Part shown: in pieces, positions 23,759 through 32,799 of the stretch
Position numbering within the stretch: the first letter of the stretch is position 1
Layout of the letters: each line of letters opens with the position of its first letter
Source: Actinacidiphila sp. DG2A-62
Lineage (GTDB): Bacteria > Actinomycetota > Actinomycetes > Streptomycetales > Streptomycetaceae
DNA: 64,000 nucleotides
Assembly: GCF_035825295.1 (NCBI RefSeq)
Contig: NZ_JAYMGI010000002.1
Coordinates: forward strand, 930,001-994,000
Reading direction: 5' to 3'
Notes under the pieces: model-generated
What the model was told of the DNA's origin: nothing
The model's input: only the letters and a program-made list of their open reading frames with translations
The model's database searches: none
Position numbers and translations under genes: made by a program

Positions 23759-26561
23759 GCCGGGCCTCCGATCAGGGTCAGGAAGGCGTCCTCCAGCCGG
23801 CGGTGCGGGCCCACCTGGGTCACCGCCACCCCCCGCCGGACGAGTTCGGCCACCAGTTGCGGGGCGGTCATGCCGTCGAGCACGGCGAGCAGGCCGTCCT
23901 CCTCGCGGACCGCGGTCGCCACGCCGGGCAGCGCGGCCACCTCGTCCACCAGGGTCTGCGGCAGCTCGCCCTCGACGCCGATCAGGACGGTGTCCGCGGA
24001 CCCGACGATCTCGGCGACCGGTCCCGCGGTCACCAGCCGGCCGCGGTCCATCACCACCAGGTGCGAGCAGGTCTGCTCGACCTCGGACAGCAGATGGCTG
24101 GAGACGATGACCGTGCGGCCGGTCCCGGCGTAACGGATCATCACCTCGCGCATCTCGCGGATCTGCGGCGGGTCCAGGCCGTTGGTCGGCTCGTCGAGGA
24201 TCAGCAGGTCGGGCAGGCCCAGCATGGCCTGGGCGATGGCCAGGCGCTGCCGCATGCCCTGCGAGTACGTGCGCACCGCGCGCTCCAGCGCGTCGCCGAG
24301 CCCGGCGATCTCCAGCGCCTCGGCCAGGTGGGCGTCCGTCCCCGGTCGCCCGGTGGCCTGCCAGTACAGGTCGAGGTTGGCGCGGCCGGTCAGGTGCGGC
24401 AGGAAGCCGGCGCCCTCCACGAACGCGCCGACCCGCGAGAGCACCGGCGCGCCCGGCCGCACCGTCTCGCCGAAGACCCTGATCTCCCCCTCGTCCGGGC
24501 GGATCAGGCCCATCAGCATGCGCAGCGTGGTGGTCTTGCCCGCGCCGTTCGGCCCGAGCAGGCCGAGCACCTGCCCCGCCTCGACGCGGAAGGACAGCTC
24601 GCGCACCGCGTAGCGGCCCGACGCGCCCGCGTACCGCTTGCTCAGCCCGGTGATGGTCAGCGGCACCTCGGCCAGCGCGGGGTCCGCGGGCCGGGGCCGG
24701 ACCCGGCGGCGGCCGGTGAGCAGCAGGGCCGCGGCGACCGCGAGCGCCACCGGCGGCAGCACCCACACCCATCCCGGCAGCGGCGCGGCGTCGGCCGCCA
24801 ACTGCGGGTCGGTGGGCAGCATGAGATCCGGCGAGGCCAGCGAGACGGTGTAGGCGGCGGGCGCGGCCGGCGACGCGTAGCCCATGTCGGTGCTCGCCAG
24901 CACCAGCGCGAGCCGGTGCCCGGCGGCGAACCGGTGGTCGACCGCGGGCAGGCGCACCCGTACGGCCGTCCCCTGCGGCGAGCCGGCGATCCGCAGCGGG
25001 GTGGCGAGCGAGGCGGGCAGCGTCTGCTTGCCGTCCGGCCCGACGTCGTAGAGCTTGGCGAAGAGCACCGCGTCCGGTGCGCCGGTGGCGACCTTCACGG
25101 TGACCGAGGGCGCGCCGGTCACGGTGACCGCCTGGGAGAGCTTCGCGGAGGTGAACCGCGCGAACTGCCCGGGGAAGTCCACCGACAGGCCGGCGCCCGC
25201 CGACGACAACGCGGACAGCGAGGACAGTCCGCTCAGCGTGCCGAGGCCCGGCACCGAGGAGATCGCGGGCGGCGCGCCGCCGGGCGGGTTGGCGACCGGC
25301 TGCGCCGGGCCGGCCAGCGCGATCTGCCGGCGCCGGGAGCCGTCGAGCCCGGGGTAGCCGCCGCCGCTCGCGCCGCGCAGCACCGCGGTGCCGTCGGTGG
25401 AGTCCAGGCCGCCGGTGCGGGTGACGCGGAAGGCGGGGCCGGTGTGCGCGGCGGAGTCGCCCTTGAGGTAGTGGTCGAACCAGGCGCTCACCCTGCGGTC
25501 GATCCTGGCGTCCTCGGTGTCGCCGCCGTCGTGGCCGCCGGAGATCCAGTCGACGGACACCGGCGCGCCGGCCGCCCGGATCGACCGGGCCATCGCGTCG
25601 GACTGGGCGAGGGTGAACAGCGAGTCGCTCTGGCCCTGCACGATCAGCGCGGGGACCTTGATCCGGCCGGCGAGCGCGGACGGGCTCAGCGCGGTGAGCT
25701 TCGCGACGGCCGCGGCGTCCGGCCGCCCGGACTGCGCGACGCGCTGGTACAGCGCGCAGATGTCCGGGGTGAAGCGGCCGCACAGCGGTGCGGCGACGGG
25801 CCCCTGGGCGCCGGCGGCGCCGGTCGGCGCGGACGGCGCGGACGGCGCGGACGGTGGGGGTGTCGGCTGCGGGGACGCGGGGCGCGCGGTGTCCGCCGGG
25901 GCGCCGGCCGGGGGTTCCGCGGACGACGGCAGGGAGCCGGAGGAGAAGAAGACGCCGGCCCACAGCTTCTTGTAGACGCCGTCCGGGAAGAGCGCGTCGC
26001 TGAGGTTCCAGTACGTCTCGCGCGGCGCGATCGCGTCGATCCTGCGGTCGTGCCCGGCGGCCAGCAGCGAGACCGCGCCGCCGTACGAGACGCCGGTGAT
26101 GCCGACCCGCGGGTCGCCCGGCGCGTCCAGCCGCACCTCGGGCCGGGCGGCCAGCCAGTCGACGAGCCGGCTGACGTCGGCGACCTCGGCGTCCGGCGCG
26201 TTCAGCGCGATCGAGCCGCCGGAGCGGCCGAAGCCGCGGGCGGACCAGGTCAGCACCGCGTAGCCGTGCCGGGCCAGCGACTCCGCCTGGCCGCGCACGT
26301 CGTCCTTGCTGCCGCCGAAGCCGTGCGCGAGCAGCACCGCTGGTCTGCGCCCGGCGCCGCCCGCGGTGAAGTACGAGGTGTCCAGGCGGACTCCGCCCGC
26401 GCCGGTCAGCATCGCGTCGCTGCGGTGCACCGCGGGCCCGCCGCCGGACGCCGCGGCGGCGGCCGCGGCTCCCCGCCGGCGAGCAGCACGGCGAGCGCGC
26501 CGACCGCGGCGAACCACCGGGCGCGCCGGGACCGCGGCAGCCGCGGCCGTCGAAGATCCAT
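23755..26561 (-). CDS. Alpha/beta-hydrolase (X-Pro peptidase-like) fused to an ABC ATPase (probable frameshift near 26475)
   Basis: A ~935-residue two-part protein. The N-terminal half is an S15/CocE-like alpha/beta hydrolase: AVLLAHGFGGSKDD, nucleophile elbow GVSYGGAVS, acid near GQSDSLF, histidine in SGGHDGGDTED. An X-Pro-peptidase C-terminal beta domain follows (VTVTGAPSVTVKVATG, VRVRLPAVDHRFAAGHRL). A transmembrane helix (WVWVLPPVALAVAAALLL) then leads to a complete ABC ATPase (GPNGAGKTTTLRM, YSQGMRQRLAIA, LLILDEPTNGLDP). The in-frame N-terminus from 26517 is an Arg-rich artefact. The ATG at 26561 gives MDLRRPRLPRSRR plus a hydrophobic anchor FAAVGALAVLLAGG, one base out of frame, so a base is probably missing at ggggagcc. 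The hydrolase would then face outward and the ATPase inward. Confidence 0.8.
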
Positions 26562-26762
26562 CCCCCGATCCTAAAGCCGACGCTCAGCCGGAGCTTCATG
26601 TGGCGTACGCGACGCTCCCGGAGCCGGCGGACCTGCTGAAGCGGCTGCACTGGCTGGAGAAGCCCGGGTTTCCCGGCTGCGGGATGACACCCCGGTGAAC
26701 TTCGGGCCTGCCCGCAGCGGTTCCCACGTCACCCGGCTCTGCCGAAGTCCTGCCCCGATGGC

Positions 26763-27389
26763 CTACTTGGCGTCGGCGACGACGACGATCTGACGGATGT
26801 GGGTGCCTTCGACGGCGGAGCGGAGGAGGAAGTCGGCGACGTTCTCGCGAGCGGTCGAGGGGAAGAGCGACAGCTTCTCGAGATCCTCCAGCACGATCGC
26901 CGAGTAGCGGGTGTTGCTTCGGTTGCTCAACGGACCGGGGTATTCGACGGTCCATTTCAGGTCACTGGCCTTCAGGAGCGCTTCCGCCGCGACCTTGTCC
27001 TCGTATTTCTTTTGGAGCATGCTGCTCACAATGGCGTGTACGAGGAATGAGGTTTTGGGAAGGGAGTCGCCGACTCCGAAGGCGGACACGATGAGGAATC
27101 GGTCGACGCCGGAGATTTTCGCCGAGGCGATGACCGCGCGGACGGTGTCGGTGATCAGCGTCGGGGCTTCGCTGGAGTTTCCGAGCGTGCTGATGACAGC
27201 GTCGTGGCCCTCGGCCGCCGCCGCGATCACGGCGGCGTCAGTGGTGGCTCCGCTGACGACCTGGGCGCGCGGGTCAACCTTGGCGTCGGCCCTCCGAACG
27301 AGAGCGGTGACGTGGTGTCCCTGGTCGAGTGCCTTTTTGACGAAGTGGACGCCGGTACGACCGGTTGCTCCGAGGACGAGAAACTTCAT
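26763..27389 (-). CDS. NAD(P)-binding oxidoreductase (atypical SDR)
   Basis: A 208-residue Rossmann protein with the glycine motif GATGRTG at residues 8-14 and the NmrA/SDR-a5-like pattern (HDAVISTLGN, VDRFLIVSAFGVGD, LKWTVEYPGPL). No substrate can be named; relatives bind NAD(P) and act as reductases or redox sensors. The DNA is less GC-rich than its surroundings and uses more A/T third positions, which suggests later arrival. A MarR-type operator overlaps its promoter. It stands with the MarR gene, the hemerythrin-like gene and another NmrA-like gene. Confidence 0.82.
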   Translation of the reverse strand: MKFLVLGATGRTGVHFVKKALDQGHHVTALVRRADAKVDPRAQVVSGATTDAAVIAAAAEGHDAVISTLGNSSEAPTLITDTVRAVIASAKISGVDRFLIVSAFGVGDSLPKTSFLVHAIVSSMLQKKYEDKVAAEALLKASDLKWTVEYPGPLSNRSNTRYSAIVLEDLEKLSLFPSTARENVADFLLRSAVEGTHIRQIVVVADAK

Positions 27390-27477
27390 GACGTTCGCTC
27401 TCTGTCGAGGCTGAGTCGAACCTCCTCAGAGCGCCGCCGATGCCGGCGCGCCGTATGCGGTGAAGGTCCGATCGCCA

Positions 27478-27507
27478 ATTTTAGTCATAGAACCTGACTA
27501 AAGACAA
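27478..27507 (-). promoter_or_regulatory. Promoter with TTAGTCA-N7-TGACTAA operator
   Basis: On the minus strand TTGTCT (27507-27502), 18 bases, TAAAAT (27483-27478), about 90 bases before the SDR start. The spacer and -10 contain the perfect inverted repeat TTAGTCA-N7-TGACTAA (27481-27501). A related repeat sits in the promoter of the second oxidoreductase gene, so the neighbouring MarR protein is the obvious candidate regulator. Confidence 0.62.
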
Positions 27508-27895
27508 GGCGACGCCCGAGTATGCCGAGGCCCGCCGAGCCAGGTGGACCGGGCACGCGCGAGCCGGTTGCGGACGCGATTCTGGGTGGGGGGCAGCCCA
27601 CGTACGGGTCGGTGATCTCGCACCGCTGCCCCGGATCGCCGCCGGCCCGGCCCCGGCGGCGCGAGCACAGTTCCCACCCTCCGCCCGCGCCGTCCGCCCC
27701 CTCTCTGGAACCTCGTCCCAAGATCATTGCCACGGCGTACGATACTAAGGATTGCTGACTAATGTGGCGGCCGGTGAATGGAGGGGCGCTGCCGCCGCCA
27801 CCGGACAGCAATCGGCGGCGTCGGCGTAAGTCTGCGGGGCGCGGGCGGTCCGGGATGAAGGGGAGCGGGGCGCCGACGATGCGGTGCCGCCGGGA
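27508..27895. other. Gap without a gene; isolated half-operators
   Basis: No convincing coding frame. The only notable sequence is atactaaggattgctgactaat (27741-27762, quoted in part: actaa-N8-tgactaa), two similarly oriented half-sites of the operator seen on either side of it. The rest is GC-rich and featureless. Confidence 0.45.
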
Positions 27896-28339
27896 CTAGC
27901 GGGCGTACGGGTCGGTGATCTCGCGGAGCTGGTCCAGGATCTGGTGCAGCAGGGCGAAATTGCGGGTGCCCAGATACGCCTTCCACTCGGCGAGGATGTC
28001 GTCGAGTGTTGCTGAGGCCACCTCGACGGCCCGCCGACCGCGTTCCTCGATCACGATCAGCCGGGCGCGGCCGTCACTGGGGTCCGGCACCCGGCGGACG
28101 TAACCCAGGCGTTCCAACTGGTCGACCAGTACGCCGGCGCTCTGCTTGGTCACCTGTGCCTGGTCCGCAAGGTCCGTGAGGCGTGAACCGTCCGGGGCGA
28201 TCCGCTGGAAGACCCGGCACTGGGCGAGCGTCCAGTCGTCGAACCCGGCGTCCTGGAGAGCCCGGAACATCCGGTCCTCGGAGTACCGATAGGGGATGAA
28301 CAACAGCACCCCAAGGTTCATCCGCTGCTCGTCGTCCAT
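27896..28339 (-). CDS. MarR-family transcriptional regulator
   Basis: A 147-residue winged-helix regulator. The recognition helix region is LTDLADQAQVTKQSAGVLVDQL and the wing is RVPDPSDGRARLIV. The ATG giving MDDEQRMNLG is chosen because GAGAGAGG lies just before it; a GTG six codons upstream is possible. It most likely represses the two oxidoreductase genes on either side through the shared TGACT-containing palindromes, a link inferred from position and shared sites. The ligand is unknown; the neighbours suggest a quinone, phenolic or oxidant signal. Confidence 0.85.
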   Translation of the reverse strand: MDDEQRMNLGVLLFIPYRYSEDRMFRALQDAGFDDWTLAQCRVFQRIAPDGSRLTDLADQAQVTKQSAGVLVDQLERLGYVRRVPDPSDGRARLIVIEERGRRAVEVASATLDDILAEWKAYLGTRNFALLHQILDQLREITDPYAR

Positions 28340-28532
28340 GCCTCTCTCGGCCTCATCGCTCACCTGATCCCACGAGGTCCACACCCTACGCCAACGCCGC
28401 TGAGCCAGGCCGCCGCCGACCCCGTCGCGGCAACGCGCGGACACCGCCGCGGGCCGGCGCGCCGGCGGCTGAAGGTGACCGTCACCGTGGCCCGCGCGGA
28501 GGTTCGGGGTGCGGTGTGGGATCGCTGGACGG

Positions 28533-29201
28533 TCAGCGGCGGATCGTGGCGGTTTCGCGGGTGAACTGGCGGTGGCCGATCAGTTTGTAGGCCAAGCGTG
28601 CCGGCGCCGGCACGACTTTCAGAAACGTCTGCCTTTCCACGTCATCGGCCTCCTCGGTGATGTGGCCGAGCATGACCAGCCGCCGCGTGAGCGGAATCGC
28701 GCTCATCCCGTGCTTGCCGAGCGCGTCCCATTCGCGCTGCGTCACCGTGACGGAGACGATCGGAAGCAGTTTCTGCTCCTCCTCGGCCAGGTGATCGATC
28801 AGCGTCGGCATCATGGCCTCGATGAGGGCCGCCATCCGCTCGCCGGCGGCGGCGTCCGCGCTCGCCGTCCATCCGGGCAGCTCCGCGCCGATGCCCGTGA
28901 CGGCATTGTCGACCTGCTCGTGCTGGGCGTCCATCCGGTCCATCAACTCGGGGTCGAGCGCGGCCCGTTCGCGGAGCAGGGGGAAGAGCAGCTCGTCCTC
29001 GCCGCAGTGGTGCGTGTGCAGGAAGCTCACCATCTCCCGGGCGTGCGCGCCGATGACCTTGGACCGCGCGCGGTCACCGGCCGCGGAGCGCAGCAGTCGG
29101 GGCAGCTGACCGAACTCGCGCCGGATGACGCGGTGGATCAGGACCATCTCGTGGGTGTCGACGACGGCCCGCCTGCCCGTCGGGCTTGATGACGACGTCA
29201 T
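28533..29201 (-). CDS. Hemerythrin-domain protein
   Basis: A 222-residue four-helix protein with the metal-ligand pattern of hemerythrin-like domains: THEMVLIHR (early His), HTHHCGEDELLFP (HxxxE), AQHEQVD (His), HLAEEEQKLLP (HxxxE). Such proteins bind a di-iron centre and sense or buffer oxygen, nitric oxide or iron. The start has GAGGTAG eight bases before it. It lies between the MarR gene and the NmrA-like gene, with an imperfect palindrome of its own upstream, so it probably belongs to the same redox-responsive group. Confidence 0.8.
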   Translation of the reverse strand: MTSSSSPTGRRAVVDTHEMVLIHRVIRREFGQLPRLLRSAAGDRARSKVIGAHAREMVSFLHTHHCGEDELLFPLLRERAALDPELMDRMDAQHEQVDNAVTGIGAELPGWTASADAAAGERMAALIEAMMPTLIDHLAEEEQKLLPIVSVTVTQREWDALGKHGMSAIPLTRRLVMLGHITEEADDVERQTFLKVVPAPARLAYKLIGHRQFTRETATIRR

Positions 29202-29312
29202 AGCGCTACCTCTTTCTTTCTGTCTTCTCCGCATGTGAACAGTCCTTGGGTCGCGCCGAGACGTGGCGCGCCTGCCGACGGCCGCGTCAGGTGACCCTGG
29301 ATCGATGCTATT

Positions 29313-29332
29313 GGTCAGTAACTCTTACGACC
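29313..29332 (-). promoter_or_regulatory. Imperfect palindrome upstream of the hemerythrin-like gene
   Basis: ggtcagtaa-ctc-ttacgacc, an imperfect inverted repeat about 110 bases before the start codon. Its minus-strand half ACTGACCAAT resembles ACTGACTAAT in the operator of the next gene, but the arm spacing differs by three bases, so common control is uncertain. Confidence 0.35.
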
Positions 29333-29439
29333 ATACACCGTGGCAATGGCGGACGGCGTGAGGTCACAAGAGGGCATCCATCGCTGGACAGCCCGTCATC
29401 ACAGCCCGTCGACACCCAGCGGAGACACTCGGCGGCGCC

Positions 29440-29468
29440 TTGACGAAGTCAGTTCTACTGACTAATCT
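29440..29468 (+). promoter_or_regulatory. Promoter with AGTCAGT-tct-ACTGACT operator in the spacer
   Basis: TTGACG (29440-29445), exactly 17 bases, TAATCT (29463-29468). The spacer is almost filled by the perfect inverted repeat agtcagt-tct-actgact (29447-29463). The core AGTCA-N7-TGACT is the same as in the operator upstream of the other oxidoreductase gene. This arrangement is classic steric repression. The start codon lies about 140 bases downstream, leaving a fairly long leader. Confidence 0.68.
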
Positions 29469-29613
29469 CATCAATGATCCTGACGATCTAGTGATGGGTG
29501 ATCGCGCAGGGGCGCGGCCCGGCAACTTCTCTCTCGGCGCCCGGCGAGTCCGGCCGGCCGAGTTCCCTCCCCGTTCGCCTCGGAACCCCGTATCAAGCAA
29601 AGGACCACAGGCC

Positions 29614-30471
29614 ATGATTTTGATCACCGGAGCCACCGGCACCATCGGTTCGGAAGTCGTCAAAGCGCTTCTCCCCGCCCAGGCGGATCACCTTCGGGTC
29701 CTCACCCGCAATCCCGACGCGGTTTTCCCCGAAGGCACCGAGAAGGTCGTGGCCGATCTCGGCGACGACGATCTGGCACCCGTGCTGGACGGCGTACGCA
29801 CCGTGTTCTCGCTGACCGAGGGGCTCAACATAGCCGCGCACGGCCGGCGGCTCATCGACGCGGCGCAGCAAGCGGGCGTCGAGCGGATCGTCAAGCTGTC
29901 CGTACGCAACGTCGCACACGGCGCCACCGACCCGATCACCAGTCTGCACCGGGCCGACGAGGACGCCATTGGCGGCAGCGGCATCGACTGGACGTTCCTG
30001 CGGCCCACTGGCTTCATGTCCAACGCGCTCAACTGGGTAAGAATGATCACGGGCGACCAGGTCGTGCACGCCCCGTTCGCCGCGGGCCGGGGCGCCTTCG
30101 TCGACCCCGCGGACATCGCCGCGGTCGCCGCGGCCTGCCTCACCCAGGGCGGCCACCACCACCGGATCTACGAGCTCACGGGGCCCGATCCGCTCAGCCC
30201 CGCCGACCAGGTCGCCATCCTCGGCAAGGTGCTGGGCCGCGACCTGCAGTACGCCGAGGCCGATCCGACCGGCTGGGTCGCGCAGATGGTGTCCTACGGC
30301 ATGCCCGAAGAGCACGCGAACGCCGTCAAGGAGCAATTCCGCTCCACCCTGGAACCGTGGAGCGCCGAGCCGACGGACGACGTCACCGCCGTCACGAACC
30401 GCCCGGCGCGCAGCTTCACCGACTGGGCCGAGGCCCACCGCAACGAGCTGCTCGCCCCCGCCAGTTGGTGA
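29614..30471 (+). CDS. NmrA-like NAD(P)H-binding oxidoreductase
   Basis: A 285-residue Rossmann protein of the NmrA/quinone-reductase-2 type (ILITGATGTIGSEVV at the N-terminus; IVKLSVRNVAHG, IDWTFLRPTGFMSNALNW). Relatives reduce quinones or sense the NAD(P)/NAD(P)H ratio. The ATG is preceded by AAAGGACC; a longer in-frame start near 29440 would begin inside the promoter and is rejected. Expression is probably controlled by the MarR-type operator in its promoter. Confidence 0.85.
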   Translation: MILITGATGTIGSEVVKALLPAQADHLRVLTRNPDAVFPEGTEKVVADLGDDDLAPVLDGVRTVFSLTEGLNIAAHGRRLIDAAQQAGVERIVKLSVRNVAHGATDPITSLHRADEDAIGGSGIDWTFLRPTGFMSNALNWVRMITGDQVVHAPFAAGRGAFVDPADIAAVAAACLTQGGHHHRIYELTGPDPLSPADQVAILGKVLGRDLQYAEADPTGWVAQMVSYGMPEEHANAVKEQFRSTLEPWSAEPTDDVTAVTNRPARSFTDWAEAHRNELLAPASW

Positions 30472-30688
30472 CATGGTCCCGGCGACGGCCCACGCCTGCT
30501 TCGCCCGGGTGACCCCAGGGCGGTGAGTTGCCGGAGGTACGGCCGACTTACGATGTCCGACCGGCCGTTGACACCCCACCGGGTCCACCTGCGCGGCGCA
30601 GCACCCGAATCCGCCCCGTTGGCCCGGTCGGCCGGACCGTGCCCTGTGCGGCGAGGTGTCGAACGTATCGAACGAGGAGCAGTGAGGC

Positions 30689-31635
30689 ATGAACGACCAC
30701 GTCGAGCAGAGTGATCCGGCGGCCATGCTGGAAGGTCATCTGTGGGCGCTGGCCGCGATGGTCGCGACCTTGCGGGAGACCGGGACGGGCTCGTTGGAGG
30801 AGGCTCTGGCGGCGGACCCGGCGCGTACCGCGGTGCTGGTGGCGGCCGGAGTGGTGCGACGGGACGGGGAAAAGCTGGTCCCCGCTCCCGTGCTGCAACT
30901 CGGTCCCGCGGCTTCCAACATGGCGTCGGCTCGGCTCAGTTCGATGCGGCAGGCGGTCGCCGCAGCCGGCGGCGAGGCCGTGACGGGGTGGGACGCGCAG
31001 AGCGACGACGTACTGATCGATCAGGGACGCGCCTCCGCGGGCACCGGGCACGCGCTCGCCACCCGTCTCGTGCCCTCGCTGCCGGGACTCGCCGACCGGC
31101 TCGCCACCGCGGGCAGCCGCGTCCTGGACATCGGCACCGGGACCGGGGCACTCGCCCTCGCGCTGGCCCAGGACCTGCCGCAGGTCCACGTGACCGGGAT
31201 CGACAGCCTGGAGCGGGCGATCCGGCTGGCCCACCGGGAGCTGGACAAGGCAAGGCCCGGTGCCGCCGACCGAGTCGAGGTGCGGCATCAGGACGCCGTC
31301 GATCTGCGCGAACGGGATCTCTACGATCTGATCTGGCTGCCCGCGCCGTTCCTCTCCGACGACGTGCTGCAGGCCTGTCTCCCCCATGTGGCGGCTGCCC
31401 TCACCGACGGCGGATGGCTGGTGACGGGCACCAACCCCGCACCCCACGACCCCCTGCTCGCCGCCGTCGCCGACTGGACCGCCGCCCGCAACGGCGGCAG
31501 CGCCCTGACCGCCCCCGCATGAGCCGCGCACTCAGTGACCTCGGGTTCCAGGACCTCCGCCACATCCCCACGGCCCCTGGCGGCCCCGTACTCGTAGCCG
31601 CCCGCCGCCCTGACCGCACCACATCCCCGTCGTGA
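30689..31635 (+). CDS. SAM-dependent methyltransferase (single-base frameshift near 31515)
   Basis: A class I methyltransferase of about 314 residues if one missing base is restored. The SAM motif VLDIGTGTGALALALA is near residue 145, followed by HVTGIDSLERAIRLA and LIWLPAPFLSDDVL. An N-terminal helical region (residues 1-80) resembles the dimerisation domain of O-methyltransferases. In the printed frame translation stops after TAAPA-like codons at 31522. Reading one base on gives MSRALSDLGFQDLRHIP...VLVAARRP, the natural C-terminal strand pair, ending at 31635. The start has GAGGAG upstream. Substrate unknown. Confidence 0.78.
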
Positions 31636-31649
31636 CGGCTCGGCGGCTT

Positions 31650-31859
31650 CACGGAAGCTGCTTGAGGACGTCGCCTGCGGGGCAGCTCGGGATCGTCTGC
31701 CGGTCGCGCCTCCAGCACGTCGGCTGGCACATCCGCGATCCACTCGCCGACCGTCGGCAGCGAGGTCGCGCCGGCCAGGATCGCGCACGCGTAAGCGCCG
31801 GCGTCCACGACTGCGCGCACGCGAATTCCCGCCGGCCGCGGGGCCGACGGGGAATTCAC
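31650..31859 (-). pseudogene. Remnant of an ISAs1-family transposase N-terminus
   Basis: About 60 codons read AVVDAGAYACAILAGATS, LPTVGEWIADVPADVLEA and a degraded RRRR stretch. This matches the start of ISAs1/H-repeat-type transposases (domain ahead of the DDE core, typical phrase AGASSLLAIGEW). No DDE domain follows; the frame runs into the methyltransferase gene on the other strand. It is a truncated, inactive trace of an insertion sequence. Confidence 0.55.
31823..31857 (-). terminator. Hairpin downstream of the sortase-substrate gene
   Basis: Near-perfect inverted repeat gaattcccgccggcc / ggccgacggggaattc with a four-base loop, about 75 bases past the stop codon of the cell-wall protein. 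It may instead be an end of the decayed insertion sequence that it overlaps. Confidence 0.45.
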
Positions 31860-31930
31860 TTACCGGGCGGCGGAATTCGCCTGCGGCACGGTGATCATCC
31901 GCCTTTCGGCGATCAGCCGGTGGAAGGGGA

Positions 31931-32614
31931 TCAGCGGTGCGACGAGGAACGCCTCTTGCGCGTGATCACCAATGCGCCGGCGCCCACGACCACCGCGGCC
32001 GCGGCGATTCCCGCGATCACCGGCGTGGCGTTGGAGCTGCCGGTCTCCGCGAGGTCGCCGGACGCGGGCGAGGTCGTGGCCGGGACCGCGGGGGCGCTGC
32101 TGGTGGGCGGCGCGGTCGTGGTCGGCGTCGTCGGCGGCGCGGTCGTGGTGGGCGGCACGGTGATGGGAGGCGCGGTCGTCGGCGGGGCCGTGGTGGGCGG
32201 CGCCGTGGTCGGCGGCGTGGTCGTGGGAGGCGGCGTGGTCGGCGGCTTCTCGCACGGCTGCGAGGTCTTGACCTGGTCGACGTTGTAGCGAGAGCCGTCC
32301 CCCGCGGTCACCACCAGGCGCACCTGGAGCGGCGCGTCGTGCGGCGGCAACGCGCCGGTGTAGGTGAACGTGCTGCCGAAGTCGGGGTTGTCGGCCAGCG
32401 CGCCCTCGCCGCCGACGATCTTCAGCGTCACGGAGTTCGTGACCCGCTTGTTGTAGTCCTTCAGATGCACGGACACCGAATCGCACGTCACCGACCAGTC
32501 GCTGGTGTGCGCGGACGCGGGCGACGCGAACACCACTCCCCCGATTGCCACCGCGGCGATCATGGCGGCGCCCGTCACGGCGGATCTTCTGCGTATCCGA
32601 TACGGCTCTCTCAT
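31931..32614 (-). CDS. Cell-wall-anchored protein with LAETG sortase signal
   Basis: A 227-residue surface protein. A signal peptide (AVTGAAMIAAVAIGGVVFASPASA) precedes a ~95-residue extracellular domain with two cysteines (VTCDSV, TSQPCEK). A Pro/Thr stalk of PPTTAPPTT-type repeats follows (about residues 125-185). The C-terminus is a sorting signal: LAETG, a hydrophobic helix (TPVIAGIAAAAVVVGAGALVI) and TRKRR. Streptomyces class E sortases recognise LAxTG, as in the long chaplins. ATG start with GGGAG upstream. The function of the small domain is unknown; it is probably displayed on hyphae. Confidence 0.85.
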   Translation of the reverse strand: MREPYRIRRRSAVTGAAMIAAVAIGGVVFASPASAHTSDWSVTCDSVSVHLKDYNKRVTNSVTLKIVGGEGALADNPDFGSTFTYTGALPPHDAPLQVRLVVTAGDGSRYNVDQVKTSQPCEKPPTTPPPTTTPPTTAPPTTAPPTTAPPITVPPTTTAPPTTPTTTAPPTSSAPAVPATTSPASGDLAETGSSNATPVIAGIAAAAVVVGAGALVITRKRRSSSHR

Positions 32615-32799
32615 CACTGCTCCCACTGCTCCCTGGAATTTGCGGAACCGCCCCCGGGCCACTCCCCGTTCGGCTTTCGTTGCGTTGGACCGGGAAGCTA
32701 CACCCGGGGTTGTACGCGGTCGCGCGCGGGGGCCGTGATGTACGCGTTCCGAAGAATTCCGCGGCCGTGATGTCGGCGCCCGGCAGTAGGCTCCGCGGC

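Noticed and set aside
26597-26698. Protein-like scrap HVAYATLPEPADLLKRLHWLE...GMTPR on the plus strand
   Set aside because: It reads well but is only about 33 codons with no start or Shine-Dalgarno; perhaps a gene remnant, too short to call.
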